In this document: positions 22,074 to 33,336 of the stretch, piece after piece
Position numbering within the stretch: position 1 is the first letter of the stretch
How the letters are laid out: the number at the start of each line of letters is the position of its first letter
Assembly: GCA_001599295.1 (NCBI GenBank)
Contig: BCGN01000001.1
Span: 620,001-684,000 of the forward strand
Direction: 5' to 3'
DNA: 64,000 nt
From: Sporopachydermia quercuum
Taxonomy: Eukaryota; Ascomycota; Sporopachydermiomycetes; Sporopachydermiales; Sporopachydermiaceae
The notes under the pieces: generated by a model
What the model saw: only the letters and a program-made list of their open reading frames with translations
Database searches by the model: none
Told to the model about the DNA's origin: nothing
Made by a program: the position numbers and the translations under genes

Positions 22074-23852
22074 TTAGACGCGACCCATATTAGCGCTATT
22101 GAACCTCCTCTCTTCTTCTTCATTTCTTAACCTTGCCTCTTCTCCTATTTTATTCCAATCAGCTTTTAAAGATATCCAGCTTTCACTTGAACCAATTAGA
22201 GCTAAGCCTGTTCCTATTCCTATCCAGAGGCCATATAGCTCCATATGGAAAGAAAATCCCAATATCAGACTCAGCGGTATGGCTAATAGATAATATACAC
22301 CTAGATTGATGTATCCACCAATTTTCTGTAAACCCTGAGCTCTAAGACATCCAGCAGCAACAGCGTTCAGTCCATCGAATATCTGAATAACTGCGACTAA
22401 TGGGAACAGAGTCATTACAGCTTTTATGACTTCTGGGTCAGAAGAAAACAATGTAGCTATTTGTTCTCTGAATGCTAATAAGAACAGACAGTTGAATGAG
22501 GAAACAATAAAAGAACCAGCAATGCCTACCTTCGTTGCTAGTTTCGCTGCTGAAAAATTTCCTGATCCTACATAGTTAGCTATTCTTGTAGATGCAGCTA
22601 TACCAAGAGCAAAAGGTATTTGATATGTTAATGACGCAGAAGTTGCTACAACGCTTTGGGTAGCTAATGCAACAGTACCAAAATATGAAGCTACCAATGT
22701 AAGAATTTCATAAGCTAAAAATTCTGCTTCGACCATAATAACTCCAGGTATAGCTAATCTAAGTAGAGGTAACCAATTGGTGAAACAGCTCTTCATATTT
22801 AGTCCGCCCCAGCACTGTTTCCCGTCAATGAATACAACATATGCCAGGAGAATCAACGCCATTAGCCAGAAATTTATACATACAGCTATAGGAGCTCCTA
22901 AATAGCCCATGCCAAATCTAGAATCCCAGACTAAAAAGAAAGATAGAAATATATTCAATGGAGCACATATAAGTAAAGTATACGTTCCCGCTTGAAAAAT
23001 GCCTTGAGCTTGAACAAATCGTTTACCTGTTTCAAAAAGAATGTACCCCGGAGCACCAAACACTAAAGTTTGAAGATATCTTGAAGCTAAGAGAACTAAG
23101 GATTCTTCTGGAACTACCAGAGAGAGGAAATAATATGAATACCACCAGAATAATGCAATGGGTATGTAACATATCAAAGCGATAACAGAGCACTTCTGAA
23201 AATATGCTCCTACTAATACTAAATTTCCCGAGCCATAAGCTTGAGCACATAGAGTATCCAAAGAAGTACCCATGCCTTGGAAAAAGGCAAATCCTGTAAT
23301 ATTGGCTGTCATGGAAGCCAACGAGATAGCAGCAAGTTCAGTTTTACCAAGATGGCCGACAGCAAAAATAGAAGAGACTGTAAGAGAATTCTGTAGTAAA
23401 AATGTGATGATCAGAGGGATGGAGGATTGAGTAATTTTAGCAACTTCTGTTTTAACGTTAACCAGCTCTGGTTCTTTGTTGTAAATCTCACTCAGACATT
23501 CGTCTAAGGAGTCTAAAACTGCTTGAGGAGAGTTTTCAGAAGTTCCATATGATAATTTTGATTTGTGGCTCGGTGAAGGCAACAACGAAGATCCAGCAGC
23601 ATTTTGATCCTGACTTTGACGTGGAGAGAGCAAAGGATCAGTGTCAGAAATAGTTCTATGAATGGGCAAGGGATCGTTCGAAGTTTGGGGTAATACAGTA
23701 AGATCAGGAGGTATAAAAAGCTCTGGTAAAGGAGCAGAAGCTGAATTGATCAAGCCAGATTTACCAAGAGAGCCAAATACTATTGACGTTCTCCTAGGAA
23801 CTTGACTTGAAATTTTTATTGCATTGGCAATTTTATTATCAGACAAGGACAT
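22074..23852 (-). CDS. ERC1: MATE-family cation/drug antiporter, Erc1-like
   Basis: 592 residues, ATG at 23852. About 140 hydrophilic, Ser/Pro-rich cytoplasmic residues precede 12 predicted membrane helices. The two halves show the MatE pattern: ITFLLQNSLTVSSIFAVGHLGKTELAA, then LDTLCAQAYGSG in the first half, and GVIMVEAEFLAYEILTLVASYFG and GCLRAQGLQKIG in the second. Length and the long N-terminus fit fungal Erc1/YDR338C (about 581 and 695 residues). These transporters sit in the vacuolar or plasma membrane and export or sequester small cations; ERC1 confers ethionine resistance and affects S-adenosylmethionine storage. Substrate here is inferred only from family. Confidence 0.85.
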   Translation of the reverse strand: MSLSDNKIANAIKISSQVPRRTSIVFGSLGKSGLINSASAPLPELFIPPDLTVLPQTSNDPLPIHRTISDTDPLLSPRQSQDQNAAGSSLLPSPSHKSKLSYGTSENSPQAVLDSLDECLSEIYNKEPELVNVKTEVAKITQSSIPLIITFLLQNSLTVSSIFAVGHLGKTELAAISLASMTANITGFAFFQGMGTSLDTLCAQAYGSGNLVLVGAYFQKCSVIALICYIPIALFWWYSYYFLSLVVPEESLVLLASRYLQTLVFGAPGYILFETGKRFVQAQGIFQAGTYTLLICAPLNIFLSFFLVWDSRFGMGYLGAPIAVCINFWLMALILLAYVVFIDGKQCWGGLNMKSCFTNWLPLLRLAIPGVIMVEAEFLAYEILTLVASYFGTVALATQSVVATSASLTYQIPFALGIAASTRIANYVGSGNFSAAKLATKVGIAGSFIVSSFNCLFLLAFREQIATLFSSDPEVIKAVMTLFPLVAVIQIFDGLNAVAAGCLRAQGLQKIGGYINLGVYYLLAIPLSLILGFSFHMELYGLWIGIGTGLALIGSSESWISLKADWNKIGEEARLRNEEEERRFNSANMGRV

Positions 23853-25170
23853 TGTATATTGTGTTTGATGAGCCGGCCATCCAGAGGGAGAAATTCAATT
23901 ATCAGAATAATTGCAATTGCTATCAGTTCCGTACAATGCTAAAAGATGAGCAGCTATCAATCTTGCAATAGGAATTATATGAATTCATTAACCCTATGAA
24001 AAGAGAATTGATAAATCATAGCAGGATGGATATGTGTATAGTATAAGTACTTAGCTACTTCAAATATAAATAATTCAGTACTAGCTATCCCTTGATTCTT
24101 GATTGATAAGAAGTGGTNGAAATTTTTTTTGAGGATGCACGGAGCCAATCCTAGCCAGTTTCATACATCGAAATACTTATCAGTTTACTTACCTTACCTC
24201 CTTACCTTCTTTACTTATTGATGCTGTCAAACTGAATTAAAGGGAGATACAAATTGAAGAGTTGAATGCGTCAAGTAGAAATGTGAAGTATAGTTAGATC
24301 AGGTAGAGATTAAGTTTACTGATAAGCACCAACAAGAAAGAAAAGAATAAAATAAATTAAAGTAAAAAGGAAGCTGTGGGATCGGTGTGCGTCGGAAGAA
24401 TACCTCCATGCCCAAAAAAGAATTAAAGTTGAGGATTAGTGGAATGCTTGAACTAAGTTTGAACTAAACTATCAGTTTTTTTTTGAAGTATTAACTTTGG
24501 TGATTAGACAGGAGTCCGAAAGGAGCAAATAATGAAGCCATTCTCGCAACTGAGTTCCTATTAAGGAATATAAGGGAGTTTAGTTTACGATGTGAGGGTG
24601 AATAAGAAACAATATTGTCTATTTATTAATGATGAATACTGCATTATTGAATCCATATACAAGTAAGTTAGTAAAACATAAGTTAGTTCAAATTAGTTTT
24701 AACGATACCAGTATATTAATTGTCTATCGTGATGGTGGTCTTGATGGATGGTAGATCTCAGATGAATTCTAAGGATACAACTACTCTGACATGTCTTGAG
24801 TGTCTCTGGGGATCCCGTTTCTATTGGTCATCCACAAAACAGTGGTAGTTCAAATAAAATTAAATCAATTATTGATGCTTGTTTTGGTACTAATATTCAT
24901 TTTGTATGTAATGATGAAGCTATCAAACGAAAGAACATTCATTTGACTAACGTTCAGGTAAATAAATGCTTTTCAATTGCTGTGTAACACGTGAATTGTG
25001 CGAAGAGATAGAATCAAGTCACTAGTAACAAAAGTAGAGCATTTCATCTGATTCATTTATGTTAATTCCACATTCCATATGGTTATAAAATCAAAGTATT
25101 CAATAAATCAGCACTTGTTTATGTCAAGTATCCATAATTTGGTTTTCATTCATGTCATTCATTCGTTACT
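23853..25170. other. Intergenic, MATE gene upstream and POM152 downstream
   Basis: About 1.3 kb. The MATE-proximal part contains GATAAG and pyrimidine-rich stretches. The middle part is AT-rich. A short unexplained + strand ORF lies at 24790-24987 (see separate entry). Confidence 0.5.
24790..24987 (+). other. Unassigned short ORF, possibly with a mini-intron
   Basis: An open frame of about 65 codons (no ATG at its head) reads SVSGDPVSIGHPQNS at the N-side and ends TAA at 24985-24987. Its composition is balanced and protein-like rather than the Ile/Phe/Tyr-rich output of AT-rich noise. It contains GTATGT at about 24904 and GACTAAC...CAG ending at about 24957, a complete donor-branch-acceptor set for a 54-nt intron. 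I do not recognise a family. It may be an exon of a small spliced gene or a relic. Confidence 0.25.
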
Positions 25171-28100
25171 TCATTTGATATCTCTTTGGGCCGAACAGTA
25201 AGCGTCAGAAACCTCAACAGCTTCATAAGTTCCCTGTAGATTTGTAGAAATTCTTAGCTCATACTCGCGAATATCTGAAACAGAATGAACTTCAAATGTT
25301 TCATCAACTCTTCTTTTCTTCTTTTGGATCCTTCTTCTTCTTTTATTGCTGTTATCTTCTTCAGGCTCTGCAGAGTCGTCAACAGAATCTTTTCTAATAT
25401 ATTTTAGTGAAAACGGTGGTGTTCCTGTAAACCGAAAAACCACTTCTGCTTCTCCACCTTCTGAAATCATAGTATTTCCAACAGATACTTCGACTGATGG
25501 CACTTCATGAACAATAACTTCTAGTTCATCACCATTAGAACTGGTACCAGTTTCGAAATCAACAGAACAACTGGATCCAGCATCTGATATACCTACAATT
25601 TCAAATTGACCAGGTGTTGTGGCTAATCTGCTAAACGTATTTCCTTTGACTTGTGCTGATTGCTTAACCCCATTGAATTTATATACAACCTTATAAGGAG
25701 CAATACCACTTAATTGATACTGAACACGATCTCCAACACATATATCTTTACTACTGCCAGCTCTAGAAAGTTTTGGAACATCAGAGACGAAAATTGTGAT
25801 TGCGCTGTTACCTGAAGTTTCGGATCCTTTTATTCTTTCACAACCATAGATATCTGTAATGGACTCTAAAGTAACCAAGTGTTTCCCATAAGATAATCCT
25901 GCATATAACTCAGTCGATGTTCCTTCTGGTTCATCAACCGTGATGTACAAGGAATCTGTTTTACCGCTTTGTTCGTGGAATATAGAGAATTGCAGTTCAA
26001 AAGGTCCTGTACCTTGTAATTTATAGGGAATAGGCTGTAATCCTACTTTCTCAACAAATGAAGAGTCAACTGTTCCATCCGATNGATATTGATTCAATGC
26101 TACTTCTAAATCTCGGCATTGATTAATACATGCTCTAAACCGGCTGTTTTTCTCCGATATTTCACCGTTAGGAAGCTCTCGGATAGTTTGAACAAACGTT
26201 ATTTCGTTTCCATTTAGACGTTTCTTATACCCATCGGAAGAGTACACAGAGTCACTCACACCATTAACAATGTATTTATACACACCAGGTGAGCCAGAGC
26301 CACTTAATCTTAAAGCTGTTCTATCACTCGCTGACGTTTGAGCTCTTTGTTTGCCTACTGATTTACCAGGACCGGCAACAGAATACAAAAGTTCAAAAGG
26401 TGCTGATCCTGTTAACTTGATATCAATAAACTGTTCTGATCCTTGGCACACAGGTTCTAATTTGAGTTCTTTGGCATCACTATTAGCGAGTTGTGTTTTC
26501 AAAGCTTCATCTACTAAACTCCAGCCAGGTTTAGGGACCCATCCAACAGTAATAGTTTCCTCAGATGACAAATTAGTAGAACAATAGCCATCTGATACCG
26601 AGATCAACTTATACTCTCCAGCTTTATTGGCAGTAATCTTTGCAGTTTGTTTTTTGCTACGGAGACGTGCTGCTGCTCCATTAATTTCATATTGTAAATC
26701 CCATGGACCTAACCCTGTAAATCTTATTGGGAGATCAACTGCTTCTCCTTCTAAACCACGAATGATTCCTGAGCCACTAGAGGGAACAAATTTTGCTCTA
26801 GGGACAGCAGCCCTTACTTTGATAATGGTAGAAGAAGTTAATGGTGTTTCACAGCCTCTAGAATCTCCTACCGATAGCAAGGAGATCGTATATTCTGTTC
26901 CAGGTGTCTCCGGTATTATTGTTAGATCATGACTATCTTTTAATATATTATCAATAGTAAACGTTTCCCTTGCTGTTGTTCCCTGTAGGATTTCATAAGT
27001 TAACTTATAGGGAGGTCTGCCTTGGAACAACACTGGAAGTGTAACTTCCGATCCAGGACACGTAGAAAGATGCTTCCTTTCATTAGGGAACCAAGCCATC
27101 GAAAGAACTTCTAATGCTAGGTTAAATTCGTATTCAGGTCCTGATAATGGAACTGGATTAGGGTACTCTCTATCAGCGATAGCATAGAAAACATATGTAT
27201 AATTTCCAGCTTTTGATGGTTTGATTTCATTCAAATCTCTTGGAGTGTTCACAGTACGAATTTCACCATCTAATTGTAAGGCACCGTCTTTATATACTTT
27301 ATGCCATATCGAAAAAGGTGGAGAACCAACAAACGCAGATTGAACTTTCATTCCAACATCTCCTGCACATTTATCTACTATTTTATCAAAGTGGAATGAA
27401 ACCGCTGGTCTTGGAGCCAAGGCTATTTGACATGTGGCTGATTCAGCAATTGATCCTGAACAATAGCCATCATGAACAGACTTCAGCTTATAAACACCTG
27501 GTTCAGAAACCGAAAAGAAACTTTTATGCTTGTTGAGCTTCAATGTTTCACTTCTAGGTTGGGATTGCGAACTTTCACCTTCAGGAATGAATTCAAGCTC
27601 AATAGTATACTCTGAAGCACGATCTCCAGAGTAATATACTTCTAGATCACGTGGATTTGGTTTGCCAGTATCTCTATCCACTGAGAGCTTCAACACGGTT
27701 CCATCTTGACAAGCAGGGAATCGAACTGTAGGTCTGCGATGCACTTGTAATGAATATTTCCGAGGAGATTCATGGAAAGAGTTAGTTTTGGAGTTAGAGC
27801 CCACAGTTGTCTTATCAAAGCGAACTGAATTTCCAAGCCCATCAGCGACAGAGTTTATTGATAAGGTGTATTTTCCAACGTCTTGTAAAGGCAGGGATAA
27901 GTTAAGCTCAGTTGTTTGGCTGAAAGCATATTCAAACTTGGCTTTACTGTTCCAGTGATAGGCCCAGCCATGACCAGTTTGGTATCTCAAGAGAGGAGTA
28001 GCAAACCAATTTTCTGGTTTCAATTCATCTAAAACAATTTCAGTTTCGGTTCCATCAGGGAAGGCTTTAGTATAGTGAACCTCTAATGGTGGAACGCCAG

Positions 28101-29013
28101 TTACTAGGATGTTATAACTATCGGTTTCACCAGAACATCTGTCATGAGATGGATTGAAAGATGAAATCTGAGCAGTAGGACAACTAGGAACTAAGACTTC
28201 TGATCTGAATAATCTTAGCTCTGTTTTATCTTTTCCAATAACTTTAGAGAGAGAATACAGACCTGGTTCCGTAATAGGGACATTAAAATAAGAAAGCTCC
28301 GGTGTATATAACGGATCTTTAGCTTTCAAATCAACTAAGCGTTTTTCAATGCCTGTGAAAAGCTGTACAGATTCTTCTCCAGTTTCTATATCTTTTCTAG
28401 AGACACCAAATGTTCCCGGCTGAGATATATTGAACCTAATGGGGATATAAACATCTTGCAATCCGAGACAGAATGATTCCCCGAAAGGATTGAAAAATGC
28501 TGTACCTTCCGGTCGGATATGTACCACATGACGACCTCGGAAATGTGCTTCTGAGTCGATAACATCTGCTACTTTCACAGGTTCTCCGGATACAGATATT
28601 TCTGGTTGTTGAGCACGGATTCCTATTAAAGGACCGATTATTCCTAAGAAAGAAAAAGGAAGGGCTACGTCAAATGCAAGCATTGCAGTCAATGCATGCA
28701 GCCCCAGAGCTATTACAATAGCTACAAATGGTTTCAAATATAGCTTGGGAACATTCAATCGTTGTAGAATTAGTATGAATAATGAATCAAATAACAGGTA
28801 CTCGAGGAAAAATGCAGCCCTATAAGCTGTGGATGCGTCTGAAGATATCCGGGTGAAATCATAGAATTTCCATGCTTGAATTAACCCAAAAAATGCTACC
28901 GAATAGAGCCTCTGAGATCCGTAATCAAGAATCTCTAATCCAATTGCTGGTGGTCTTTTTGGATCAGGTGTTTCTGGTGCTTTCTTCGCGAACAGGGAAG
29001 ACTGTTGATTCAT
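25171..29013 (-). CDS. POM152: Nuclear pore membrane glycoprotein Pom152
   Basis: 1280 residues (yeast 1337). Pom152 forms the membrane ring of the nuclear pore in the perinuclear lumen. Near the N-terminus are three hydrophobic segments at about residues 35-50, 65-85 and 90-135 (the last containing LKPFVAIVIALGLHALTAML), matching the short cytoplasmic tail plus membrane part of the family. The rest is a chain of Ig/cadherin-like domains. At least eight copies of a G-x-P(P/F)-x-(L/I)-x-Y strand motif can be picked out (for example VTGVPPLEVHY, FQGRPPYKLTY, FTGTPPFSLKY), many followed by an x-D-x-Y-C strand, giving the expected lumenal repeats. A basic KRRRRIQKKKRR patch sits in the last domain. 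One ambiguous base (26084). No intron is needed. Confidence 0.95.
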   Translation of the reverse strand: MNQQSSLFAKKAPETPDPKRPPAIGLEILDYGSQRLYSVAFFGLIQAWKFYDFTRISSDASTAYRAAFFLEYLLFDSLFILILQRLNVPKLYLKPFVAIVIALGLHALTAMLAFDVALPFSFLGIIGPLIGIRAQQPEISVSGEPVKVADVIDSEAHFRGRHVVHIRPEGTAFFNPFGESFCLGLQDVYIPIRFNISQPGTFGVSRKDIETGEESVQLFTGIEKRLVDLKAKDPLYTPELSYFNVPITEPGLYSLSKVIGKDKTELRLFRSEVLVPSCPTAQISSFNPSHDRCSGETDSYNILVTGVPPLEVHYTKAFPDGTETEIVLDELKPENWFATPLLRYQTGHGWAYHWNSKAKFEYAFSQTTELNLSLPLQDVGKYTLSINSVADGLGNSVRFDKTTVGSNSKTNSFHESPRKYSLQVHRRPTVRFPACQDGTVLKLSVDRDTGKPNPRDLEVYYSGDRASEYTIELEFIPEGESSQSQPRSETLKLNKHKSFFSVSEPGVYKLKSVHDGYCSGSIAESATCQIALAPRPAVSFHFDKIVDKCAGDVGMKVQSAFVGSPPFSIWHKVYKDGALQLDGEIRTVNTPRDLNEIKPSKAGNYTYVFYAIADREYPNPVPLSGPEYEFNLALEVLSMAWFPNERKHLSTCPGSEVTLPVLFQGRPPYKLTYEILQGTTARETFTIDNILKDSHDLTIIPETPGTEYTISLLSVGDSRGCETPLTSSTIIKVRAAVPRAKFVPSSGSGIIRGLEGEAVDLPIRFTGLGPWDLQYEINGAAARLRSKKQTAKITANKAGEYKLISVSDGYCSTNLSSEETITVGWVPKPGWSLVDEALKTQLANSDAKELKLEPVCQGSEQFIDIKLTGSAPFELLYSVAGPGKSVGKQRAQTSASDRTALRLSGSGSPGVYKYIVNGVSDSVYSSDGYKKRLNGNEITFVQTIRELPNGEISEKNSRFRACINQCRDLEVALNQYXSDGTVDSSFVEKVGLQPIPYKLQGTGPFELQFSIFHEQSGKTDSLYITVDEPEGTSTELYAGLSYGKHLVTLESITDIYGCERIKGSETSGNSAITIFVSDVPKLSRAGSSKDICVGDRVQYQLSGIAPYKVVYKFNGVKQSAQVKGNTFSRLATTPGQFEIVGISDAGSSCSVDFETGTSSNGDELEVIVHEVPSVEVSVGNTMISEGGEAEVVFRFTGTPPFSLKYIRKDSVDDSAEPEEDNSNKRRRRIQKKKRRVDETFEVHSVSDIREYELRISTNLQGTYEAVEVSDAYCSAQRDIK

Positions 29014-29745
29014 TTCGAATTGGCCAAGAGGTCAGATGCCTTATCTACTGGGAAGTATATTCAAATATGCTTCAGAAGTGATCTGCATCAAATGAATCGA
29101 GTTTTCCAAATGCTGTGAAAGATCAATCAGATCATTGGCTGGAAACGTATATGTGATAATATATGAATGTGTGAACTGTTCGTCATATGCAAAACATATG
29201 ATATGCTATGATTTGCTCAAAAGCTCAAACAAATAAGTCTTTGCTAGCTTTCGATGTTGACAGCTATTTTGCAGGATGTCAATTGCTAGTTTTCCGAGTT
29301 CTCAAGATATGAATCGTACTATTATAAACAATAAACTGTAAAATCAATATCTTTGATCCGCCATAATCAGCCTGGCTACATAGTAGAATAAAAAATACAA
29401 TTGTTAGTAAGTAGTAAACACTGGAGGGCTTGTGGGTGTAGGAAATTAAAGCGGAATTAATACTGAGAACTCGGAGATGATAGTTTCATGGGAAGTTACT
29501 TGGGAAGATAAATGAATATAGTGGAAACGACAATGGCAATCTGCTGTTTAATTCGTTGAACGAAATATTAATATGAAACTACAATAAACCTACGAACTAC
29601 CTCCCAAATTTCATGGCAAATTTATTAGCATTTATTTTGTATAACTGTGTATTTCATGATGAATCATTTACATTATGTGATGTGAGAACAGGCAACAATA
29701 TGCATGTCACTGCAGAGCGATGCAACTATTCAATTGAAGTTCAAC
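29014..29745. other. Intergenic, POM152 upstream and OYE downstream
   Basis: About 730 AT-rich bases. A 78-codon ORF on the + strand runs into the 3' end of the OYE gene and looks accidental. No other feature seen. Confidence 0.5.
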
Positions 29746-31005
29746 CTATTTCTTCACCTTATTTTCTTCAACCCATTCTTCATATGTGGGGTAATCGATA
29801 TAACCTTTCGGATTACCAGCACTATAGAACAAAGGTCTGTTGTACTTAGTAAAAGGATAACCATGTTTTAAACGATAAACTAAATCAGGATTTGAGATGA
29901 ACGGTCTTCCGTAAGCCAAAATGGTTCTGTCAGGATGCTCAGTGATAATTTTCTTAGCCAAACTTTGTTCGTTGTGGAAGTTACCACCACGAACAACGTT
30001 ACCAGACCAAATGCTGTATATAAACTCACAAGAAAATTTCTCATCGTTAGGAGAATCCTTGATGGCGAATTCAGTTCCAACAGCTTCTGGAACGTTTATA
30101 TAGGCAATTCTTTTACTTGGATTAGCTTTGGCAAGTTCCTCTAATTCGCCAATGACGTAGGCGTAATTGCAGAAGGTAGTAGCCTTACTAGCTCCAGTCA
30201 TAGAGTTGAAATCAGTCCATGGAGATAACTTGATACCAACTCTTTCGGCCCCAATTGCATCAGTGCATGCCTCAATGATTTCGAGTATAAATCTAGCTCT
30301 GTTTTCAATAGATCCTCCATATTCGTCAGTACGTTGATTTGAAACAGGATCTAAAAATTGGTTAGGGAGATAACCGTTGGCTGTGTGAAGTTCAACACCG
30401 TCCGCACCAGATGCAATAGCGTTCTTTGCGGCTTGAGCAAAATCCTTGACGTACTGCTTTATCTCTTCAATAGTTAGTTCTTGTAATTCATTTCCCGCAA
30501 CTACAGCTTCTTTCTTTGAGTCTTCTCCAGTGTAAACGGCGGATGNTCCTTTGAATGAATATCCTTCTTCTTTCAAAACAGTTGGTGAGGCAGCTCTACC
30601 AAGAGCCCATAACTGATGGAAGAAAAGCGACCCCTTCTTATGGACACGGTCAATTACCTTTTTCCAACCATCAATTTGTTCCTGATTATATATACCCGGA
30701 ACGAATCCATACCCACCAGCTTGAGGAGAAATGAAAACACCTTCAGAAACAATGAGAATGCCATCAGCAGCTCTTTGTTCATAGTATTGATCATGTAACC
30801 CTTCAACAACATTATGCTCCTTTGAGCCTCTGAATCTAGTCATAGCTGGTAACATAACTCTTGTATTGATACTAAGTGAATCATTCAACTTCAAGGGTTT
30901 GAAAAGAGCTGTATCCTTCAGGCTGTCCTTAGGATCAGCTTCGGGATAAAAGTCTACTTCGACTCTATCCGCAGATTCGTTTGTCTTTTCCCAGTAGTTA
31001 CCCAT
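29746..31005 (-). CDS. OYE2: Old Yellow Enzyme, NADPH dehydrogenase (flavin)
   Basis: 419 residues, using the ATG at 31005-31003; the frame is open a few codons further but has no earlier ATG. FMN-dependent ene-reductase that reduces activated C=C bonds with NADPH and has a role in redox stress. An alpha/beta barrel: LKLNDSLSINTRVMLPAMTRFR (FMN strand), HQLWALGRAASP, then the substrate-anchoring pair in GVELHTANGYLPNQFLDP (His and Asn three apart, with the following Tyr), NQRTDEYGGSIENRARF, and ILAYGRPFISNPDL binding the flavin phosphate. It is slightly longer than yeast Oye2/Oye3 (400) because of an N-terminal extension. The symbol indicates the family, not a proven one-to-one orthologue. 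One ambiguous codon at 30546. Confidence 0.92.
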   Translation of the reverse strand: MGNYWEKTNESADRVEVDFYPEADPKDSLKDTALFKPLKLNDSLSINTRVMLPAMTRFRGSKEHNVVEGLHDQYYEQRAADGILIVSEGVFISPQAGGYGFVPGIYNQEQIDGWKKVIDRVHKKGSLFFHQLWALGRAASPTVLKEEGYSFKGXSAVYTGEDSKKEAVVAGNELQELTIEEIKQYVKDFAQAAKNAIASGADGVELHTANGYLPNQFLDPVSNQRTDEYGGSIENRARFILEIIEACTDAIGAERVGIKLSPWTDFNSMTGASKATTFCNYAYVIGELEELAKANPSKRIAYINVPEAVGTEFAIKDSPNDEKFSCEFIYSIWSGNVVRGGNFHNEQSLAKKIITEHPDRTILAYGRPFISNPDLVYRLKHGYPFTKYNRPLFYSAGNPKGYIDYPTYEEWVEENKVKK

Positions 31006-32070
31006 CTTGACTCTCAACTGTATACCTCTATATCTATATTACTCTATGAATTCGACGTACGATAGGCAAGCAAAAATTATACTATTCACCAAAAGTATTT
31101 CTACCGGATCCTAATTTTTTGCTATATCAGCATCTATCCTTCTTCCGACAAGGAGAGGATTCCCATCCTGTTATATAGCTTGTGATGCCTTGTAATGGCA
31201 AACTGATTATCCCGTAAAAGAAAATTAGTAATCACTAACAAACTTTAATAATTGATGCGTTCTTTCAAATTCTATGTGTAGAATCAGTGTCCAATTCAAC
31301 AACCGGTTCTTCCTATTATTTCGTTGAGAGTACAACTTAAAACAGGTTATATATGCTCAGTCCAGTCACAGAGTTTGCTCGTTGCAATGCCTATATTTGC
31401 ATGGCATAGACCTATGTTCACTGTGTGCGTACTATGAGAAACTAAGAAACTTATGATTGTATGAATATCAGGGTGAACTAAACACGGTAAACTATTAAAA
31501 AATTACAGATCCTATGAACTGACTAATCAGTCAATTCAATTAGATGGCAAAATTTGGTATGAAAGGGCTTCTTGAAAATCATTTTTTCCTTTGATAGCTG
31601 ATTGAGTGGGAAAGAATTCTCAAGTTTATTGAATAATCTATTGGAATTAGCTTTCATTACTAATACCAATATTAGTAAAGATCATCGATTTCTCACACAT
31701 GACAAACCACAGCTCAAAACTGAACAACCTTATTTGAATGGAATAAGTAAGCAGAAAACTTTAATGAAATAAAGGTTTCATCAATTGTAGTTAGTTTTAC
31801 GGTATGGTATTAAGATAAGAAGGCCGAAATAGGAATTACGAAGTGTTGAACCTTAATGATGATTCTTCTTGATCGATGTTCTATTTTCTCTGTTAGATCT
31901 TAATGTATTATTAGCATTATTATGAATTTGAGTATAGTGCTATTTGGATGTGGTTATAGAGCTATATTGAACATTGGATTTAGAAGCTTTGAATGATTTG
32001 GTTTTTGAATTGGTAAATCTCTTGCCAGGTTGACTGATTCGAGAAGTGAGAAACCATTAGTATATACCAG

Positions 32071-32090
32071 TTGATTTGATTTGATTTGAT
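32071..32090. repeat. (TTGAT)4 microsatellite
   Basis: Four perfect TTGAT units in the OYE upstream region, followed by a degenerate copy. Confidence 0.85.
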
Positions 32091-33094
32091 TTATTTGATT
32101 AATGATTTTCTTAAGATTGAAATAAATGATAATCGCTCAAGAATACTCGAAATCCTAGGTAATCGTATTTCTGAATGATTCTACAACATGGGTCATTCTC
32201 ACCAGAAAAAATAATGGGGAGACACCTTTGCTATGTTTGTCCCCTAACATTTCAATCTATGTGAACCTTACTAGATGTCACTTGAAAGTTGATATTTAAT
32301 TAAATATATTTCAGCGGATTCTTATCAGCTCACTGCTATAAATTTCAGACGTCTGACGTCCATTTTGGTTCTAAATAGAGATCACTAGATGTTATTAGAT
32401 TGCTTTCCAAGTAATTCGTCCGTTTTCTTTGCCAACTCTTAACAAAATTCTATCATTTCAAGCTCTGAGAACTGCTTCTATAATAAGAAGATTTTCAATC
32501 ATCTACAGACAAATGGCATTGAGTATGTACTAGATTATAAATTCTCACTTATACCAATATGGAAGCAGAGAGAAGAACTCACCAAGCACTTTAAACAGAA
32601 TAAAGTTTAAACCGTTGAGAGCTAAACTTTTTCCTTTTAAACCTTAACCTTAGTTCAGATTGTCTAGGTCTCTTTAAATTCATCACACCACAAGGATTTC
32701 AATATTGAACCTCTCATGGGCCTCCTACGATAAAACCGTCTATAACATCCACGCTTTTCTGTTAACAGAAGAAACGAATAAGAGAAATTTCTATTCTGCG
32801 TTATTATATCAGTAGTAAGCGATTCAACACGATAAAGCACTGGCTGAATTCTATTACTAGTAAGCTTGATGAGGAGACAAAGAAATGATTAATATTATTC
32901 TGAAGGTGAAAATGCGAAGTGATAAATGCCCTAAGTTTCAGCAAACAAGATAAGAAAAAGGAAAACGAAAAATCAACGTCCTTTTGTTATTGAAACTGTC
33001 GAATATACTATATTGTAGTATACAAGTTTTTGTCCAAGCGTTGAAACTGTGCTTACTTTCCGATAATAATGCATCATTGCTGATTTTTTCTTCT

Positions 33095-33190
33095 CTTATC
33101 ATTGCTATTGTTATTATTGCTATTATTGTTGTTATTGTTACTGTTATTAGTATTATCATTAATATTATCATTATTGCTGTTGTTACTATG
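33095..33190. repeat. Imperfect (ATT/GTT)n trinucleotide tract
   Basis: About 95 bases built of ATT, GTT and ACT/GCT triplets. It creates spurious Ile/Val/Thr-rich ORFs on both strands. It lies about 150 bases beyond the stop of the Whi2-like gene. Confidence 0.8.
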
Positions 33191-33336
33191 TCTGATGTGA
33201 TTGTAAATGTGGTGTGAGTTTTGAGTGTCAAAAATAAAAAATGAGTGCTAATGTTGTGTCCTTATCAATGCTCCATTGCCATAATCCAGATGTGACCAGC
33301 TATGTTCAAGTGTGATTGAAAATTATTCAGTTACAT

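Larger units (their letters stand above)
31006..33336. other. Intergenic, OYE promoter side and Whi2-like 3' side
   Basis: About 2.3 kb without a recognisable gene. TTAGTAA/TTACTAA words resembling Yap1 elements occur at 31225, 31657 and 31672; the base composition makes roughly one expected. A (TTGAT)4 run lies at 32071-32090 and a long ATT/GTT tract at about 33095-33190. The ORFs over that tract are repeat artefacts. Confidence 0.5.

Noticed and set aside
31225-31678. Three Yap1-like TTAGTAA/TTACTAA words upstream of OYE
   Set aside because: About one is expected by chance in 2 kb of AT-rich DNA and two lie over 600 bases away; too weak, although OYE genes are known oxidative-stress targets.
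32938-33231. ORFs of 97 and 77 codons on both strands
   Set aside because: Produced by the ATT/GTT tract; Ile/Thr/Val runs only.
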